Shown here one piece after another: positions 52,063 through 64,000 of a DNA stretch of 64,000 nt. The notes beneath the pieces are model-generated. The model was not told the origin of the DNA, ran no database searches, and saw only the letters and a list, made by a program, of their open reading frames with translations. How positions within the stretch are numbered: the first letter of the stretch is position 1; the number at the start of each line of letters is the position of its first letter. This DNA is from Neospora caninum Liverpool (Eukaryota; Apicomplexa; Conoidasida; Eucoccidiorida; Sarcocystidae): NCBI RefSeq assembly GCF_000208865.1, contig NC_018385.1, forward strand, positions 124,001-188,000. Direction: 5' to 3'. A program made the translations under genes and the position numbers.

Positions 52063-54174
52063 TCAGAAAGACATCATGCTCATTCGGCTCTGGACTGCTT
52101 CGAGGCGATCGGTCACTTGAGATTTTCCGTGCATGCGCAGAGCGCAAGGCAACAACAGCGAAGCCTGGCGGGCGGCGTCAGGCTCGAGCGCGCGTGAAAA
52201 GCTCTGGCCGATCTGTGTGTGTCTCTCTCCCGTTTCGACGGGACAGGAAGGGATCGGGTACGCGTGTTGGGGTTCGTGAGAGAGCGAAGGAGTGCCTTCC
52301 ACAGTTGCACTGCCTTTATTTGTCAGCAAAGTTTACTCTGGAAAGATCGCGCTCTGCAAGTTCTGCCGCGGCAGCGTTCGGCAGACTCCTTTAAACTTTA
52401 ACGCACGTGTTGCGCCACGTTGCAACAGCGAGAATAGGGAACCTTCTGGAGTTGTTGTCTCTGGTTTTTGTCGCTCCTATAACTTCTCCCAGACTCCCCC
52501 GCTGGATCAGGCGAGGAGAGACGGTTGAACGCGCCGACAGCCGAGACAACGGAATCATGCTAACGAACGAAGTGAACTCAGCTGTGGCACATCCGGATCG
52601 ACAACTCTTCTCTAAGACGCTGTATTCTTCGAGAGTCCTCCCAGTATATTTGAGCTGGTCTCTTCAGAAAGGGGAATGCGTGCTGTTCTCATAGGCTGTC
52701 CCGAACGAAAAGTGGTTCCCACCTGCAGCGCCCCTCAGATGAATTCTCTGCCGGCCGGCAATTGCTCGGCCACAAAAAAAATACCGCTGTCGAGGAATAG
52801 TATATAAAAACCTCATGGTCTTGGCATACACACCACAGATCTTCCCTGCCTATATAGACCTCCCCAATGGAGTCACCAAAAGCCTCAGACGAACAGTTGC
52901 TCTTTTGACACAGTGTATACTGCACTAGTTGCTGCTTCGTGGGCACGCCGAGGAAAAAAGACTGGCGATTTTATCTCCGTGCAGTCCTGCGCATTGCGCC
53001 GCGCACCATCCTTCGGATGAACGTCCCAGTGGAAACGGTCGTTTTCCGCTTCACAGCCGATCAGTTTCACTTCGCGGTCCATCGGTCGGTCAGATGGCGC
53101 CATGTGACTTCCACATCTCCTCAAGTCGTTGTCTACAAACTCCCTCGAAAACTGTATTGGCTTCACACCCTCTGGGATTTCCCAGCTCGATTTTGCCCCA
53201 AGGGTAGCCTTTGCGTCCTCTGCCGCTAAAAAGCTGAGCTCTCTCCTCGACGTTCGCTTGGAAGACTCTGCCTCCACTGCCAAACTACTTGTTTCTCAGC
53301 CTCTGTACTTTTCCGGATTTGTGCGCTACACACTGTAATGCCATCTCAACTCGAGCTCCCCCGCAGCTGCTCACTTGCCGACTACGGCCGGTGTCTTTCT
53401 GGTGAACTGTCGGTGGTTTTCCACATCCCAAGTGCCGCTGGCATTTCGCGTTTTTGCAGAAGACTCCCATCCGCGCCGCAAGCAGCACAAGCTGGCTTTG
53501 TCCTTGATTTTTCGTACCCGTCTAACAGGTCGGCCAAGCGGCCGACAGACTCCCTGGCCTCAGTCGACGCCCGGCGACTGTTCTGTTTGTTGATGTGACA
53601 TGTCGCTTACGAATGGGTGCCCATAGGAATGAACCGAAGAGCCAAGGTCGATTTCAGAAGTGGGAGGAGTTGACTATATTGACTATACCAGCGAAAGAAT
53701 CGGCGTCCATCTCGTCGCCACCACGCAATGCGTTTCGGCGGGAGCGGTCGTGCAGGGTGTCTCGCCACTGCGGCTGGTGAAAATTGAGGGAGTTTGCGCC
53801 CTAGACGTGTCTGTGGTAAACGGCAGGGAACCGGCGGATGACAGACATGGCGAAGCAGATGGCCACAGGCCGTACACACCACGTTGAGCGGTAGGAGAGT
53901 GGCGTGTAGATCCGCGCCAAGAGCAGTGCTCGGGCGCGGCAGCCTTTATCTACGAGGTGTAGAGTAGAGAGCGTATTCCCCGGGCCTACGGCTGCTTTCC
54001 ACTCCAAAGAAAGTTTCTTGAGGAGCTCGATCGTCTCTAGCAGCATGGAAGAAAAAGAATCCGCACCGTCTGCTGTCTCACGATAACTGGCGACGTGCTG
54101 GTTAGCTGCTCGGCGCGGATTGAGTGAAGTCGAAGTTCCTTTTTTCTCACCACGGCATCGCGTAGTGCCGCCAT
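52063..54174 (-). CDS. Unresolved minus-strand coding region, family unknown
   Basis: Several protein-like pieces are visible but I could not join them with confidence. ATG 54174 (MAALRDAVVRKKELRLHSI) has a good context and possible donors at 54082 or just after MAALRDAV. A frame near 54090-53930 includes METIELLKK-like helix sequence (SSMLLETIELLKKLSLEW). A frame at about 53560-53400 reads ARESVGRLADLLDGYEKS. A 132-codon frame at 53283-52885 has balanced composition (SSWEIPEGVKPIQFSREF) and its own stop. A frame at about 52220-52063 ends in VTDRLEAVQSRMSMMSF with a stop. These may be one or two genes, and no motif identifies them. The region is head-to-head with the lipase gene. Confidence 0.3.
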
Positions 54175-55000
54175 TTGAACTAGGCTTCAGAACCACCTCG
54201 CACTAACGGGGAAATTTCTTCTGTGTGTATCGTGCTTTGTCCAATAAATGAGTAGATTTGAAGGGAGCCCGGGCGTTCTTCTTCCTCTCTCCCGTGTTTA
54301 GTCGCGCATGCCTTTTGGTCGAGTTCTACAAGGCACCGTGCAGAGAGGGAGAGGGGGGTACAGTCTGTACACTTCGGCGTCACCGCATGGCCGTCCGTTT
54401 CACGTGGAAACTGGTTTTTGTTCTAAAAATCCCACGTTGTGCCCATTTATCGTGAGTGAGCGAGCTGCAAATACTCCCGATGATTCTGGTGGTCGGACGC
54501 TTCCCCCTCCGAAATAAATGGGAACGAGAGAGCTGCCGTTCCTGGTGTCTGGGACGGGGGAGAAACCGTCTTTTTGCTGGTTCCTGTAAATTGCTTGCAG
54601 AGAGAGACACAAACACGTTTCCGAGCTTCCAGAAAGCCTTTTCTGTGGAAGTTCAGTTCCCAGCCACACTACAGTAACGCTGGGGCTGCGGCGCGGGGTG
54701 TCTCACAGACGTGTGCCGCAGATGAGATTTTGCATTTTGCGCAGGCGACTCTTGACTCGCTCTGCGCTGGACCCTTTGGTCGCAGTTTCTGTCTGTCGAA
54801 TCTGCTAGGCTCTCCTAAATTTGGAGGTTTCGGGATTTCCCTCCTCGACTTTTTTCTTTGCCGCCGCCTGCAGTTCCGTAGCTTCGCCCCGTCCACGACA
54901 GCGGCCTTCCGTTTCGCTTGTTTCCGGCACTGCCTGTCTCGGAACACGGCCCCCTCTGTCTTATGAAGACGAGAAAATCGAACTGCTCGGTGCGTCGCTG

Positions 55001-58000
55001 ATGCGTCCAGGGAAACGAAGCAAGGGAATTAAGGCGGCTGCGCTCCAGCCTCTCCGTTGGGTTCCCCGATCCGAGTTTTTCCCCGCGATTGCCTTTCTAG
55101 TCCGGCCGCTCCGAAGAGGAGAGCTGAAGAGAACGCCTTGCAAGAACGGTTCCCTTGGTCCCAGTGGAGCTGCTACTCGGTGGGGTGTGAACCGTTGTTC
55201 CAGAACGATGCCCGGTGCGGCATCTCGTGAGTCTCCTCACGAAGTGGTTGCCTCTGCGGATTCTCTGGAGCGACCTCGCAGCGCGTGCACAACTGAAGAG
55301 AGTGCGAAGAAGCCCGTTCCAGGAGTCTCTCGCGTTCCTGGGCGGCGCGAAACGGTGTTCCCTCCGCCTGCGGAGCGGCAACCTCCAGGGGTTCCGCTCC
55401 CGGACCAGGCAACCGGCAGGCCGCGCTCCCCTGCTGGTCTCTCGTCGCCGGATGGCCAGCGCTTGTCTTGTGTCAAAATCCTTCCGAAAGAAACTCAGCT
55501 GCAGGAACACTATACAGGGGGGCGGGGCGTCGGCTCGCCGCTGCACGTTTCGGCTGACTCCCCTGCCTCCTTCCCTGGTGGCTGCGGCACGTGCGGGCGT
55601 GTGGAAACGGAAGGGAAATCGCCTGCCACGCCTCTTTACGCATATTTCTACGGCTGCGTTCTCTTCTGTCTGAACCTCTTCTCCGCGGGAATCGTAGACC
55701 GAATGGTACGCTGGTGCGTCGTCTCCGCTCTGCGGTTTTTCCTCGTGAAGCTTCTCCAGCTGCAACGCCGGCGGTACCTCGAAGTCTGCTGCGATCCGAC
55801 TCAACGCTTCACGCACATCCTCTCCGATGGACGCCTAAAGGCAGAGCGGCATTGTGTGCGGACGGCTGACGGCTGCGAAATCTTCTTCTACCGCCTAGCG
55901 AAGGTATCTCACCACTGCTGCTCGCTCGCTTGTTCGCCTCAGCCCAACTTTTCGGGGAAATGTCCCGTCCACAGCGGCGCATGTGCGTGCACGGAAGCTG
56001 AGCCGGCAACGCGCGTCTGCGCCTCCTCGCCTGGCGAGCCCGACAGCGGTCTCCGCGGTGTCGCTCGGACGTGTCGGTGCGACTTTCTTTGTCACTTGTC
56101 CAGAGAGGCAAAACCGTCCGTTCACCTCACCGAACGCCTGCCAGGTTCCTCGGCGACGGGGCCGCGGCCGCCGCCAGTGATCAGCCAGCGGATAGCTCCC
56201 CACCCCGGGCCGTCTGCATGCGAAACGCATCTCTCGCCGGAAGACTCGCCTCTCTCCGGCGTGAGTGACGGTGAGGGATCAGCTGTCTGTACACCGGCCG
56301 TTTCACGGACTTCTGCTAGGCCGGCAGAAGTCCGTGGGCCAGAGGCAACTTCCGAGGCGTCGGCGGGCAAGCGCCGCTCCACTGACGAGGGCGGCATTCC
56401 AGCAGACTGCGGGCGTCGTCTGGCCGGTCTGCCGTGCACAGAAAACGTCCAGAGCGGCATCTCTCCGGGTGTACGGACAGCCCGCGACTCCGAAGGCGAG
56501 AGGAGCCGGCCCGCGACGCTGGAGCCGGTGCGTCCATCCGTCAACGTCGATCGCGCTGCGCTGCGCCTGGAACTCGAGAAGAGTGCACGCGAGGGCGACG
56601 AGCGGCCTATCGTGTTTCTGCAGCATGGCCTTCTGGAGTCCTCGCTGAACTGGGTCAGCGGCGGCGCGGACTCCTTGGCCTTCATGCTCGTCGAAAGCGG
56701 CTGCGACGTGTGGCTGGGCAACAACCGAGGCAACGAGTATGTTCACCTGCGGCCGGCGCAGAAGCTCGCACAGACGCGGGCAGAGGACAGCGAGCGGGGG
56801 AATGGCGGGGAAAACCCGGCCGGGGCGACGCAGGGGGGACGCGCCCCAGCCCCCGAGGGCGCGTCGGGCGAGGCGGCTGGCGACGCTGGCGAATCTCGGG
56901 AAGACTGTTTCCGCGACTCAAGCGCGGATCTCGACTGTGACGAGGACGCCTGTCTCCTCGCGGACTGCGCGCAGACTGTGCGAGACCCAGACGGAAAGGT
57001 GGGGTTTTCGGCGGCACAGCTCGCCGACTGGACGCAGAGACGCATGTGGGAGAAAGCGCCTCCCTGTGGGGCATCGGAGTTGCGCGAGGACTCGCGCTTC
57101 CGAACCTGCAGTCAGCTCTGTTGCCAGTGCACGGGTCTGACTCCCTTCCCGGTCGTTCCCAGCTCCAGTTCGGAGGCCGACGAGCGGAGGATTCTCCGGA
57201 ACGCGTGCCTGGAGGCGACGGAGACGCTCATGCGCCTGCTGCGGTCCAGGCAGCCGTGCAGCAGACGCCGCCCGAGGCGCTGGAGTCTTCCCTTTCAGCG
57301 CTTGCCGCGGGCTGGCGACGCAGGTGATCGCGACTCGGGATTTCCACACTTTGGCGAGCGCCTGTCGTTCTGCAGAGGAGGAGACTCTTGGCACGAGGGC
57401 GCTGAGGGCGCGAAGAGCACCCGCGAGGCCCGCGCGGCGTCAGACTGCAGCACGCGGGTATCCCCGAGGCAGACGAGCCCCGCGCCGTCTCGACAGCGTG
57501 CGAGTGCGTTCCCGCGGTCTACGACACCGCCGCTCTGTGAGGGCCAGGCGCCTGCGTCGGCGGGCGATCCTCTTGGAGACGAAGTCCGGGCGTGGAGTTG
57601 CTGGCCTTTCCCGGGGCGCCAGCCGACCCCGCAGGAGAGAGGCGCGTCCCACAGCGCAGCAGACGAGGGCAGAGACTCTGAGCTCCGCCGCGTTCCGCCG
57701 TTCTCGACAATCTCTGCAGCCTCGTCTCAGATGTGGACTTTCCACGACATGGCCACGTACGACGTCCCGGCGATGCTGCAGCACATTCTCTCGCAGCCCG
57801 CGAGGGACGGTCGGCCAGCTCGCCTGCGCAAGATCTGGGCTCTGGGGCAGTCGCAGGGGGCGGCGCAGTTGATCGCCTTGGCGTGCTCCTACCCGGAAGT
57901 CTGTGCTCTGTTCCACTCTCTCGTGCTCTTCTCGCCGCCAGTCATTTTGCACCCGCTCGCGTCTCTCTCGCTCTCCACGCGAATGCTGATTTCGCTGGGG

Positions 58001-59072
58001 CTGAACCACCCCGCGCCGCTCCTCTACGGCATCAAGGCTGCGGAGAAACTCTTTCCCGCGCCTGCGCTGTCCGTCTTTGGAGACTGCGTGGCAGGACACC
58101 GCCTCATGGGGTTCTACACCGGCGACATTGCCTGGCGACAGCGCTGCATCAACTTCAAGTTCACGCCCAGCGGAGGAACCAGCAAACTGAATTTCCAGCA
58201 CTGGCTCAGCATCATGCACGGCGGCGCGCCCATCGGGCAGTTCGGCGTCGAGACACACGAGACGCGCGAGGAGCTGCAGCTCCAGCGCCGAGAAGCGGAG
58301 GCGACTCGCCAGAGGAACCGAGCGCGGCAGGTTCTCGAGAGAGTCGGCGAGACGCGAGACGCCACGCCAGGCCCCGCCGCGTCCTACCGCCTCGAAAACA
58401 TCACGTGCCCTGTCCACGCCATCGTCGGCGGAAAAGACAACCTCGTCAATGCAGGTGAGCGGTTGTCGCGCATATCTTTTCGTTCCGGGCAAGGGCGTGA
58501 GGCCGGAGGCGACTCGACCTTCCTCGAGCTCGCAAGATGCAGTTTCTTGGCCGTCTTTTCAGTGAGGACAGACGTGGAACCGGGGGGAGGAGGGAGTCTA
58601 TAGGGGCGGACGGCGGCTCTGGGTCCAAGAGAGCGGGAGTGGAGAGGTCCGACGACCTCGAACTCACTTTCGCCAGTTTGTCTGGGGGAAACCGCCACCT
58701 TCCCGGCAGTCGCGGAGATCGCGCTTCGCGTCTTTTGGGACACGTCCTCTTTCGGACAGAACCGGATGCAGCGCGCAGAAGCCAAGACACCTGCCGCAAG
58801 TCGCAAACGGGCGTAAGGACACACTCCTCGTTTGTCGTTCCGTTCCTCCGTTCCCGTCTGTGAATCGTCGACAACGCGCTTGTTGCGCGTACTTCGATGT
58901 CTCTGTGTTTTCTGCAGAAGCATCGGTGGCCTATCTCTCGGCATGCATCGACAAAAATCTCCTGACTGTCCAGCTGTGGCCAGAAGCAGGACACTTGGAC
59001 TTTGGCTGGGCCCGTGCGCGTCGCTTGGACCTCTACCCCGAGTTGGTTCGCCGAATTCTCTCTCAGTCTTGA
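55001..59072 (+). CDS. Acid-lipase-type alpha/beta hydrolase (LIPA/TGL1-like), 1202 aa, two exons
   Basis: Hydrolyses triacylglycerol or sterol esters by analogy with the acid/gastric lipase family. Exons are 55001-58454 and 58918-59072 (3609 nt, in phase). A hydrophobic stretch (LYAYFYGCVLFCLNLFSAGI, then CVVSALRFFLVKLL) near residues 215-250 should anchor it in a membrane. Lipase motifs follow in order. They are FLQHGLLESSLNWV (oxyanion region, about 540), DVWLGNNRGNEY, FHDMATYDVPAML, the nucleophile elbow GQSQG (Ser951), VGGKDN (Asp1146) and AGHLDF (His1177, in exon 2). Two low-complexity insertions, of about 180 and 320 residues, make it three times the usual 400 residues. ATG 55001 is the first in-frame Met of the open frame; the next is at 55208. 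The start is therefore less certain than the body. Confidence 0.92.
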
Positions 59073-62000
59073 GCTCTGGGTGTCGCCGCTTTGCGCTTGA
59101 AGGGTTCTAATTTCCGTTCGGCGCCACGCCATCCGCCCAAGAGTCGGCTCGGTCTTCTCTTCGGGCAGCACAGGGAGACAGGGCGCACGTCTGGTCCCCG
59201 CTTCAAACACACACGAGAAACCGCTCTGGACTGCGACTTGGAGCTCCGAAGGGATGTTCCAAGGCCCCCACGCTGAGGCCACTTCTCGGCAAGTTCCACG
59301 GTTTTTCGGATGGTGACTCGTGCAGAGAAGCGGGCTGCGTCGCCAAACGCGAAGCGCCGCTACGGAGGCACAGACGCAAAACTCTATAAAACTTCACTCC
59401 GTGAACCGCCAGCATCGAAGCGATATAGGGTTTACCTGTTTGGAATGTGATGTACAACTACGCGCGTTTACACTGCCCGTCACAAATACACGTATAGCTA
59501 GATAGAATATATTATCTAGATATGTAAATATATATCTGCATATGCATGTGCACCGTTTTGGTACTGGAGCCGACGGGTTTAAGAGGGGATGTCGGCGTGT
59601 GAGTGGGGAGGTTGCCGCATAGGCTCAGTGAGGGAAAAGGCGGTGCGCGGCGATCCTTGTTTTGAATGAACGAGGTGCGGCTCTGTGCGGCGCGTTCGTG
59701 CGTTTGTTTCCGTGGAGTAGTCTCTCTTGTTGAGTGTGTATGGGGACTGTGCACCGTGCGAAGTCGGGTAGGGCAGCGGGCGTCTCTTCTGGGAACGGCG
59801 TGGCTCTTTCTGGTTGTTGCTCGGTGCGGCGTTGCTCCTTGCAACATTTTTTTCCAATTTCGGTGGTGGAAGCATTCACCGCGTACTCCTGCGTTTAGTG
59901 TCTGTTCAGCTGGTGACGTGTGATCCTTATAAAGGGAGGGCAGTTTGCGGGTGCCTGCTTGGCTTCCGCCGTTCGCACTTCGTTTCACACGGGTTGGGTG
60001 TACATTTTGTGGGAGATCGGCGGTCGCGTCAGTTGCATTCAATCAATCGCACATCAGAAACCGATCTGGGTCCAGGCACGCAGCCGGGATGCGCAGCTAG
60101 AGAGCGCGTCGCTCGCAACCGCATGCGGCGGAACGGCAGTGGACGAGGGAAGGCGTCGTAGAGTCTAGCCACTTGTCTCATGCATGCAGAATCCCTAGGG
60201 AAGCCGAACGAGAGGAGCCTCACTGGAGATCGGGAAACCCGTGTTTCCATACACGCGGGTATACACCCCTCTGTGCCAAAAAGGTAGATCTGTTTACTTG
60301 GACCCATGCAGGGAATTGATGGGTTCACGCTGGGGGCTCGGGTTTGAGAGTTAGACAGTAGAGCTCCAAACACACGGCTCAGGGACACTGCGGTTTTCTA
60401 GCGATATAGGAGGGAGAGAGAAGTTTGCTTGAAATGCCCTCCATTTCCTTCGCGCAGATGCACGATCTGTGGCAGCAAGATGCAGTTCAGAGGGTGGCGC
60501 TCAAAGGATGTAACGACCACTCGGCAGTAAACCAAGTACTTCTTGCTTCACAGCGCTCAAGTGTGTTTTGACGTCGAACGCTCTCCTCTGTTCACGCGTT
60601 CACTGGTCTTCATAGGCTATCGATCAACATATTGGGCACATGCAATACACTGACTACAGGACTCGTCATTTTTGCTGGTACTCGCGGATTCAATCATGTC
60701 GTAGGAACAGCAGGAAAAGGCAATACTCGATTTTAGGGCTAGTGCGGTCTGAATGTCGTGTATCTTGTCGGAAATTGTTTACCTGTTGAGATGCCATCTC
60801 TTATAGTCTCCTTTTGGGAAAGATGCCATACTTGTAGAGCTGCTGCAAATCTTGTTACTCTGCGTAGTCAAATTTAAAGAAGCTGGTGTCCTGACAACTT
60901 ACAGGAAAGTTACGAGAAGCACGTGACTCTAGAACCGCCATGCCGGATATAGGTATCCACTTCTACCGGTGAGAGCAGTATTCTCTCCAAGTCGAACCCA
61001 TCGGGTTCAACGTTATCGGAAACTGTGTGCACTACCACTGCATGGACTCGAACCGACTTGGGAGTCAATTTTTTCTGGTCAGTCAATACAACGCAAGATG
61101 GAGCGCGACTTCGTATTCGCGACGCTCATAGGTGTTGACCCCCGCCGAGCTACCAGCTGCAGTTTGTGTGGCGAGCGGGTAAATCAAGATCGCACTTGGT
61201 GTGGGTCGCAGGACACGGCAGGCGTTACAAAGGGTGGACAAAGTGCATGTTTCCACGGGAAGTTACATTAATCCATCGACTGAAACTTTGCGAACATGCA
61301 CAGGTGCCATGTGTGCGTCCAAAAACGAAGAATTTCTAGCTTTGCTGACAGCAGGATCATGCGTGGTCTGTCCCAAGCATACTATGCATGTGCTCTGAAG
61401 AAACTCCGAGGGCGCGGAACATGGGAGTCAGCCACGATCGGTGTCAGTTGCTTGGAAAAACAGGTTAAACGGGGGTAAACCCGACAAGGATGGCTTCGTA
61501 GAGAGAGCATTTGCAGTCTTTCTTTGGTCTTGTGATTTTTTTCTTTGGTTCTTTCTCACATGCGAAAAACTCAGGTGGTCTTCCGAGAACTGTAAGCTGT
61601 CGTTTCCATCAGAAAAATTCGTTTTTCCCAACCGAAAGACTTGAGAAGGTGTCGACATTTTCTCTGCCTCAGCCAGGCGGCGCCCTAGCAGAAGGCCCTG
61701 AACACCGGCGGTGGTTGGAAACTTAATTTTCCCCTCCCCTTTATCAGTGTCGTTGACTGCGTGTATCAGCATCCCCAAATACATGGAGTCCATCTCTACG
61801 CGCGCACACACGGACATTTGTATATCTAACCGAATGGTTTTACACATATTGCGCCAGGTGCGAAGTTTGAGAACGGCAACGGCGTATCTGGACTCGGTCT
61901 CACCTTGCGACCGGACTGTCCACTTGTCAAAAAAGCGTTGACATACAGGCATTTCGCTAGACCCTTTTTGTGCCTCAGTCTGTCTCCCTTCTCGCGCCCC

Positions 62001-62191
62001 GCTGAGTTATGGCTGCTAGGTCTCGACTTTTTCCTCCGGGCGCTTGGCAAGAAGGCCTCTTTGTTTCAGATTGTATTTCTCATCGATGCGGCGCAGCTTT
62101 CTGTAGCTTCTCCATCCTCTAGGAACACTGTGGAGCTCCACTTCCTTCTTTGCCTCTCCATTCTTCAGAAGAAGTCGTCTCTCTTTCTCTG
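59073..62191. other. Spacer after the lipase gene
   Basis: Holds the lipase 3' UTR and presumably the promoter of the next plus-strand gene. A short (TA)-rich patch lies at about 59505-59540. Open frames are at most 176 codons (60042-59512, minus) and look like chance. The part from 60400 to 62000 is nearly balanced in base composition, and I see no gene in it. Confidence 0.5.
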
Positions 62192-64000
62192 ATGCACAGA
62201 TCAAACCGCACTGTCTCCACTCGGTTTTTTCCTCGTCCCTCTCCGCAACGGCGCCACCACACATATTCAGACACATCAAAGCCCACAGCCGACTCCGCTG
62301 CTTCTTTGTCTCTCATGTTTGCTCCCGGCGCGTTTCGCTCGTTCAGCCTGAGGCGCCCGCGACGCCTCTCGCGTGGCCTGTTTTCAAGAAGGCCTTCTGG
62401 CCCACCAGAAGGAACAGAACCTCACGAGTGCAGAGGCGCCTCGGTGTCCCGACACACTGAGGGAAAACGAAGCAGATCGCACTCCGCAGAAACGCGGCTC
62501 TCTCGGTATGAGCGATGGTGGGCCCTCCTTACGAAAAAAGGCCCGGAAAATTCCCCGGAACAACATGGAGTCTTTGAAGAGATCCGTGATCCGGACAGCA
62601 GACGATGTGGACGACAAAGCGGCGCTCAGGGGAGAGAGACACGGACCACGGAAGGGGGGATTCCGGATACCGGGCACGCGAAGAAAGACCAGGAGAAAGT
62701 AGGAAACGAAGCTGACCAAACAACAAAGGTGAGCGACACTGGGGAAATTTCGTGTGCGTTTTGTTTCTCCCTCACCCAAAGAGCGGGCCCTCACTGTGTG
62801 TGTGGCGCGGAACGCGCCAGGAAGGCGGTCGAATCATTTCTCCGTTTCTCCCATACTCTATATATTTAGATATAGATGAGACGCAAATAGCTAGGTAACG
62901 ATGTAAAAAGGGTTCGCGCGCTCTCCCTGTCGATAAATACATCCCCTGAGTAAATTTCGATGTACCTGCCAGTCGTCTGTGTCTATTTCCGGTACGAAAT
63001 TGATCCCTGCGAGCGTCGCCAGTCAAATGCCTCACCGCACTTCATCGGTGGGCTCCGGTCCTCCATCCTGGTGAAGCCAAGCACATCTTTTTCTATCGTG
63101 AAACTCAACGACGTTCGGCACTAAGATCCATCGCCTGCGTCGCCGCCCGTCGGACCCAAGTGTGTTGCCTCTTCGCTCTCTTCCTCTAACGATAGACAGC
63201 TCGAACGTTGTGCAAAGTAAGGCGGGGCCCGCGGGGAGTCCTTGGGGAACCCTGAATCTGTTCAACAGAGCCTTTGAAGAGAGCGGCGTGAAACGACACA
63301 CGTCGCAGGCGTACTCGGGAAGGAAACCGGCTCTCGGGCATCATATTTTCTGCTCCTCTGCAGGTAGGGGACAAGGCGACTCCAGAGTGCCTCACTCCCG
63401 CTCCGGCTGATGCATGTGCGTCTTTTTCGGGCCCGCGCAACCCCTGGCCGGCGCCTGGCCTCCGTCGCTGCCTGGCGTTTCGCGCTTCGGGCTCTCTTTT
63501 GTCTCCTTTCGAAAAAGACGCTGGTTCGGCAACACACTCTCCGACCTCGATCGACGTTTGTTGGCGTGGGCCCTGTCGCTCTTTGTCTTCCCACGGCTCC
63601 GAAGTCTGCGACAACGCAACGAGTCAGAACTATTCTACGCTCCCGAATGCGGGATCCTCGGTGAGGAGTTCCTGCCCCGTTTCTGTCCCAGAGACGGAAA
63701 TCCTCGCGAGAGGTGCGTCTTCGCCCTCGGACAGTCAGGTGATGCTAAGTTTGTTTCGCGCAGCAGAAAGCATTGTCCACTGTGGAGACCGTCGCTCATG
63801 CAACAGGGACACGCGAGCCCAGATGGTCTCGAGAGAAGCTGAGACGAAGTTCCCTGCTCCACCCTTTTCGGAGCTGTCGCAGTCGAGCGGAGCCCCCGCG
63901 CGACGAGAGACGGGGAGAGCGCGGCGCAGAGAGAAGCCCGCTCGCGTGCCGCCGCCGCGTTCGTGCAGGCGACGGCGAGACATCGACAGCCAGCAAGAGG
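62192..64000 (+). CDS. Hypothetical protein, low-complexity, 3' end beyond window
   Basis: Exon 1 is 62192-62728, ending AAAG|GTGAGCG in phase 0. Exon 2 starts at 63364 after a strong acceptor (TTTTCTGCTCCTCTGCAG|GTA) and is open to the window end, giving at least 391 residues. Exon 1 is Arg/Ser-rich with a basic start (MHRSNRTVSTRFFPRP). Exon 2 is Ser/Pro/Arg-rich (TPECLTPAPADACASF and later RARRREKPARVPPPR). No domain or membrane span is recognised. The frame of exon 1 competes with another open frame at 62373-62702, and only the chosen one joins exon 2 in phase. An upstream exon is possible, since an acceptor-like CTTCAG lies near 62167. Confidence 0.55.

Overview
This window is nuclear DNA from a coccidian apicomplexan, most likely the Toxoplasma/Neospora/Hammondia group. 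The evidence is GC-rich genes cut by many 100-700 nt GT-AG introns, very large low-complexity insertions inside otherwise conserved domains, abundant TGCATGCA-type palindromes, and long (TA)n microsatellites in introns and spacers. There are no bacterial operons, phage or CRISPR features. I assembled exons by hand from splice signals. For the five complete models the codon phase closes exactly at every junction; the species cannot be fixed from sequence alone. LAYOUT, left half: (1) minus strand, 8266 to beyond position 1: a giant protein with a CH-like N-terminal domain and coiled coils, truncated by the window edge. (2) minus strand, 16309-11373: a seven-exon, 489-residue hexameric-type glutamate dehydrogenase. 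(3) plus strand, 20578-26939: a ten-exon, 656-residue inositol polyphosphate 5-phosphatase with all signature motifs. (4) plus strand, 29974-32084: a four-exon, 113-residue EMC5/MMGT subunit of the ER membrane protein complex. LAYOUT, right half: (5) plus strand, 35529 to about 42900: a roughly 1390-residue DHHC palmitoyltransferase with an insertion of about 950 residues. (6) minus strand, 49686-45467, 5' end unresolved: a FAM98-family protein. (7) a 100-N assembly gap (50453-50552), followed directly by a 473-bp inverted copy of FAM98 intron/exon sequence. (8) minus strand, about 54174-52063: coding-like pieces I cannot name. (9) plus strand, 55001-59072: a 1202-residue acid-lipase-type alpha/beta hydrolase. 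(10) plus strand, from 62192 through the right edge: a hypothetical protein. The genes are independent housekeeping or signalling loci: nitrogen metabolism, phosphoinositide turnover, ER membrane insertion, protein palmitoylation, RNA processing and lipid hydrolysis. They do not form one visible system. The most unusual structural feature is the gap plus inverted duplication inside the FAM98 locus. The most unusual protein feature is the size of the insertions in the DHHC enzyme and the lipase.
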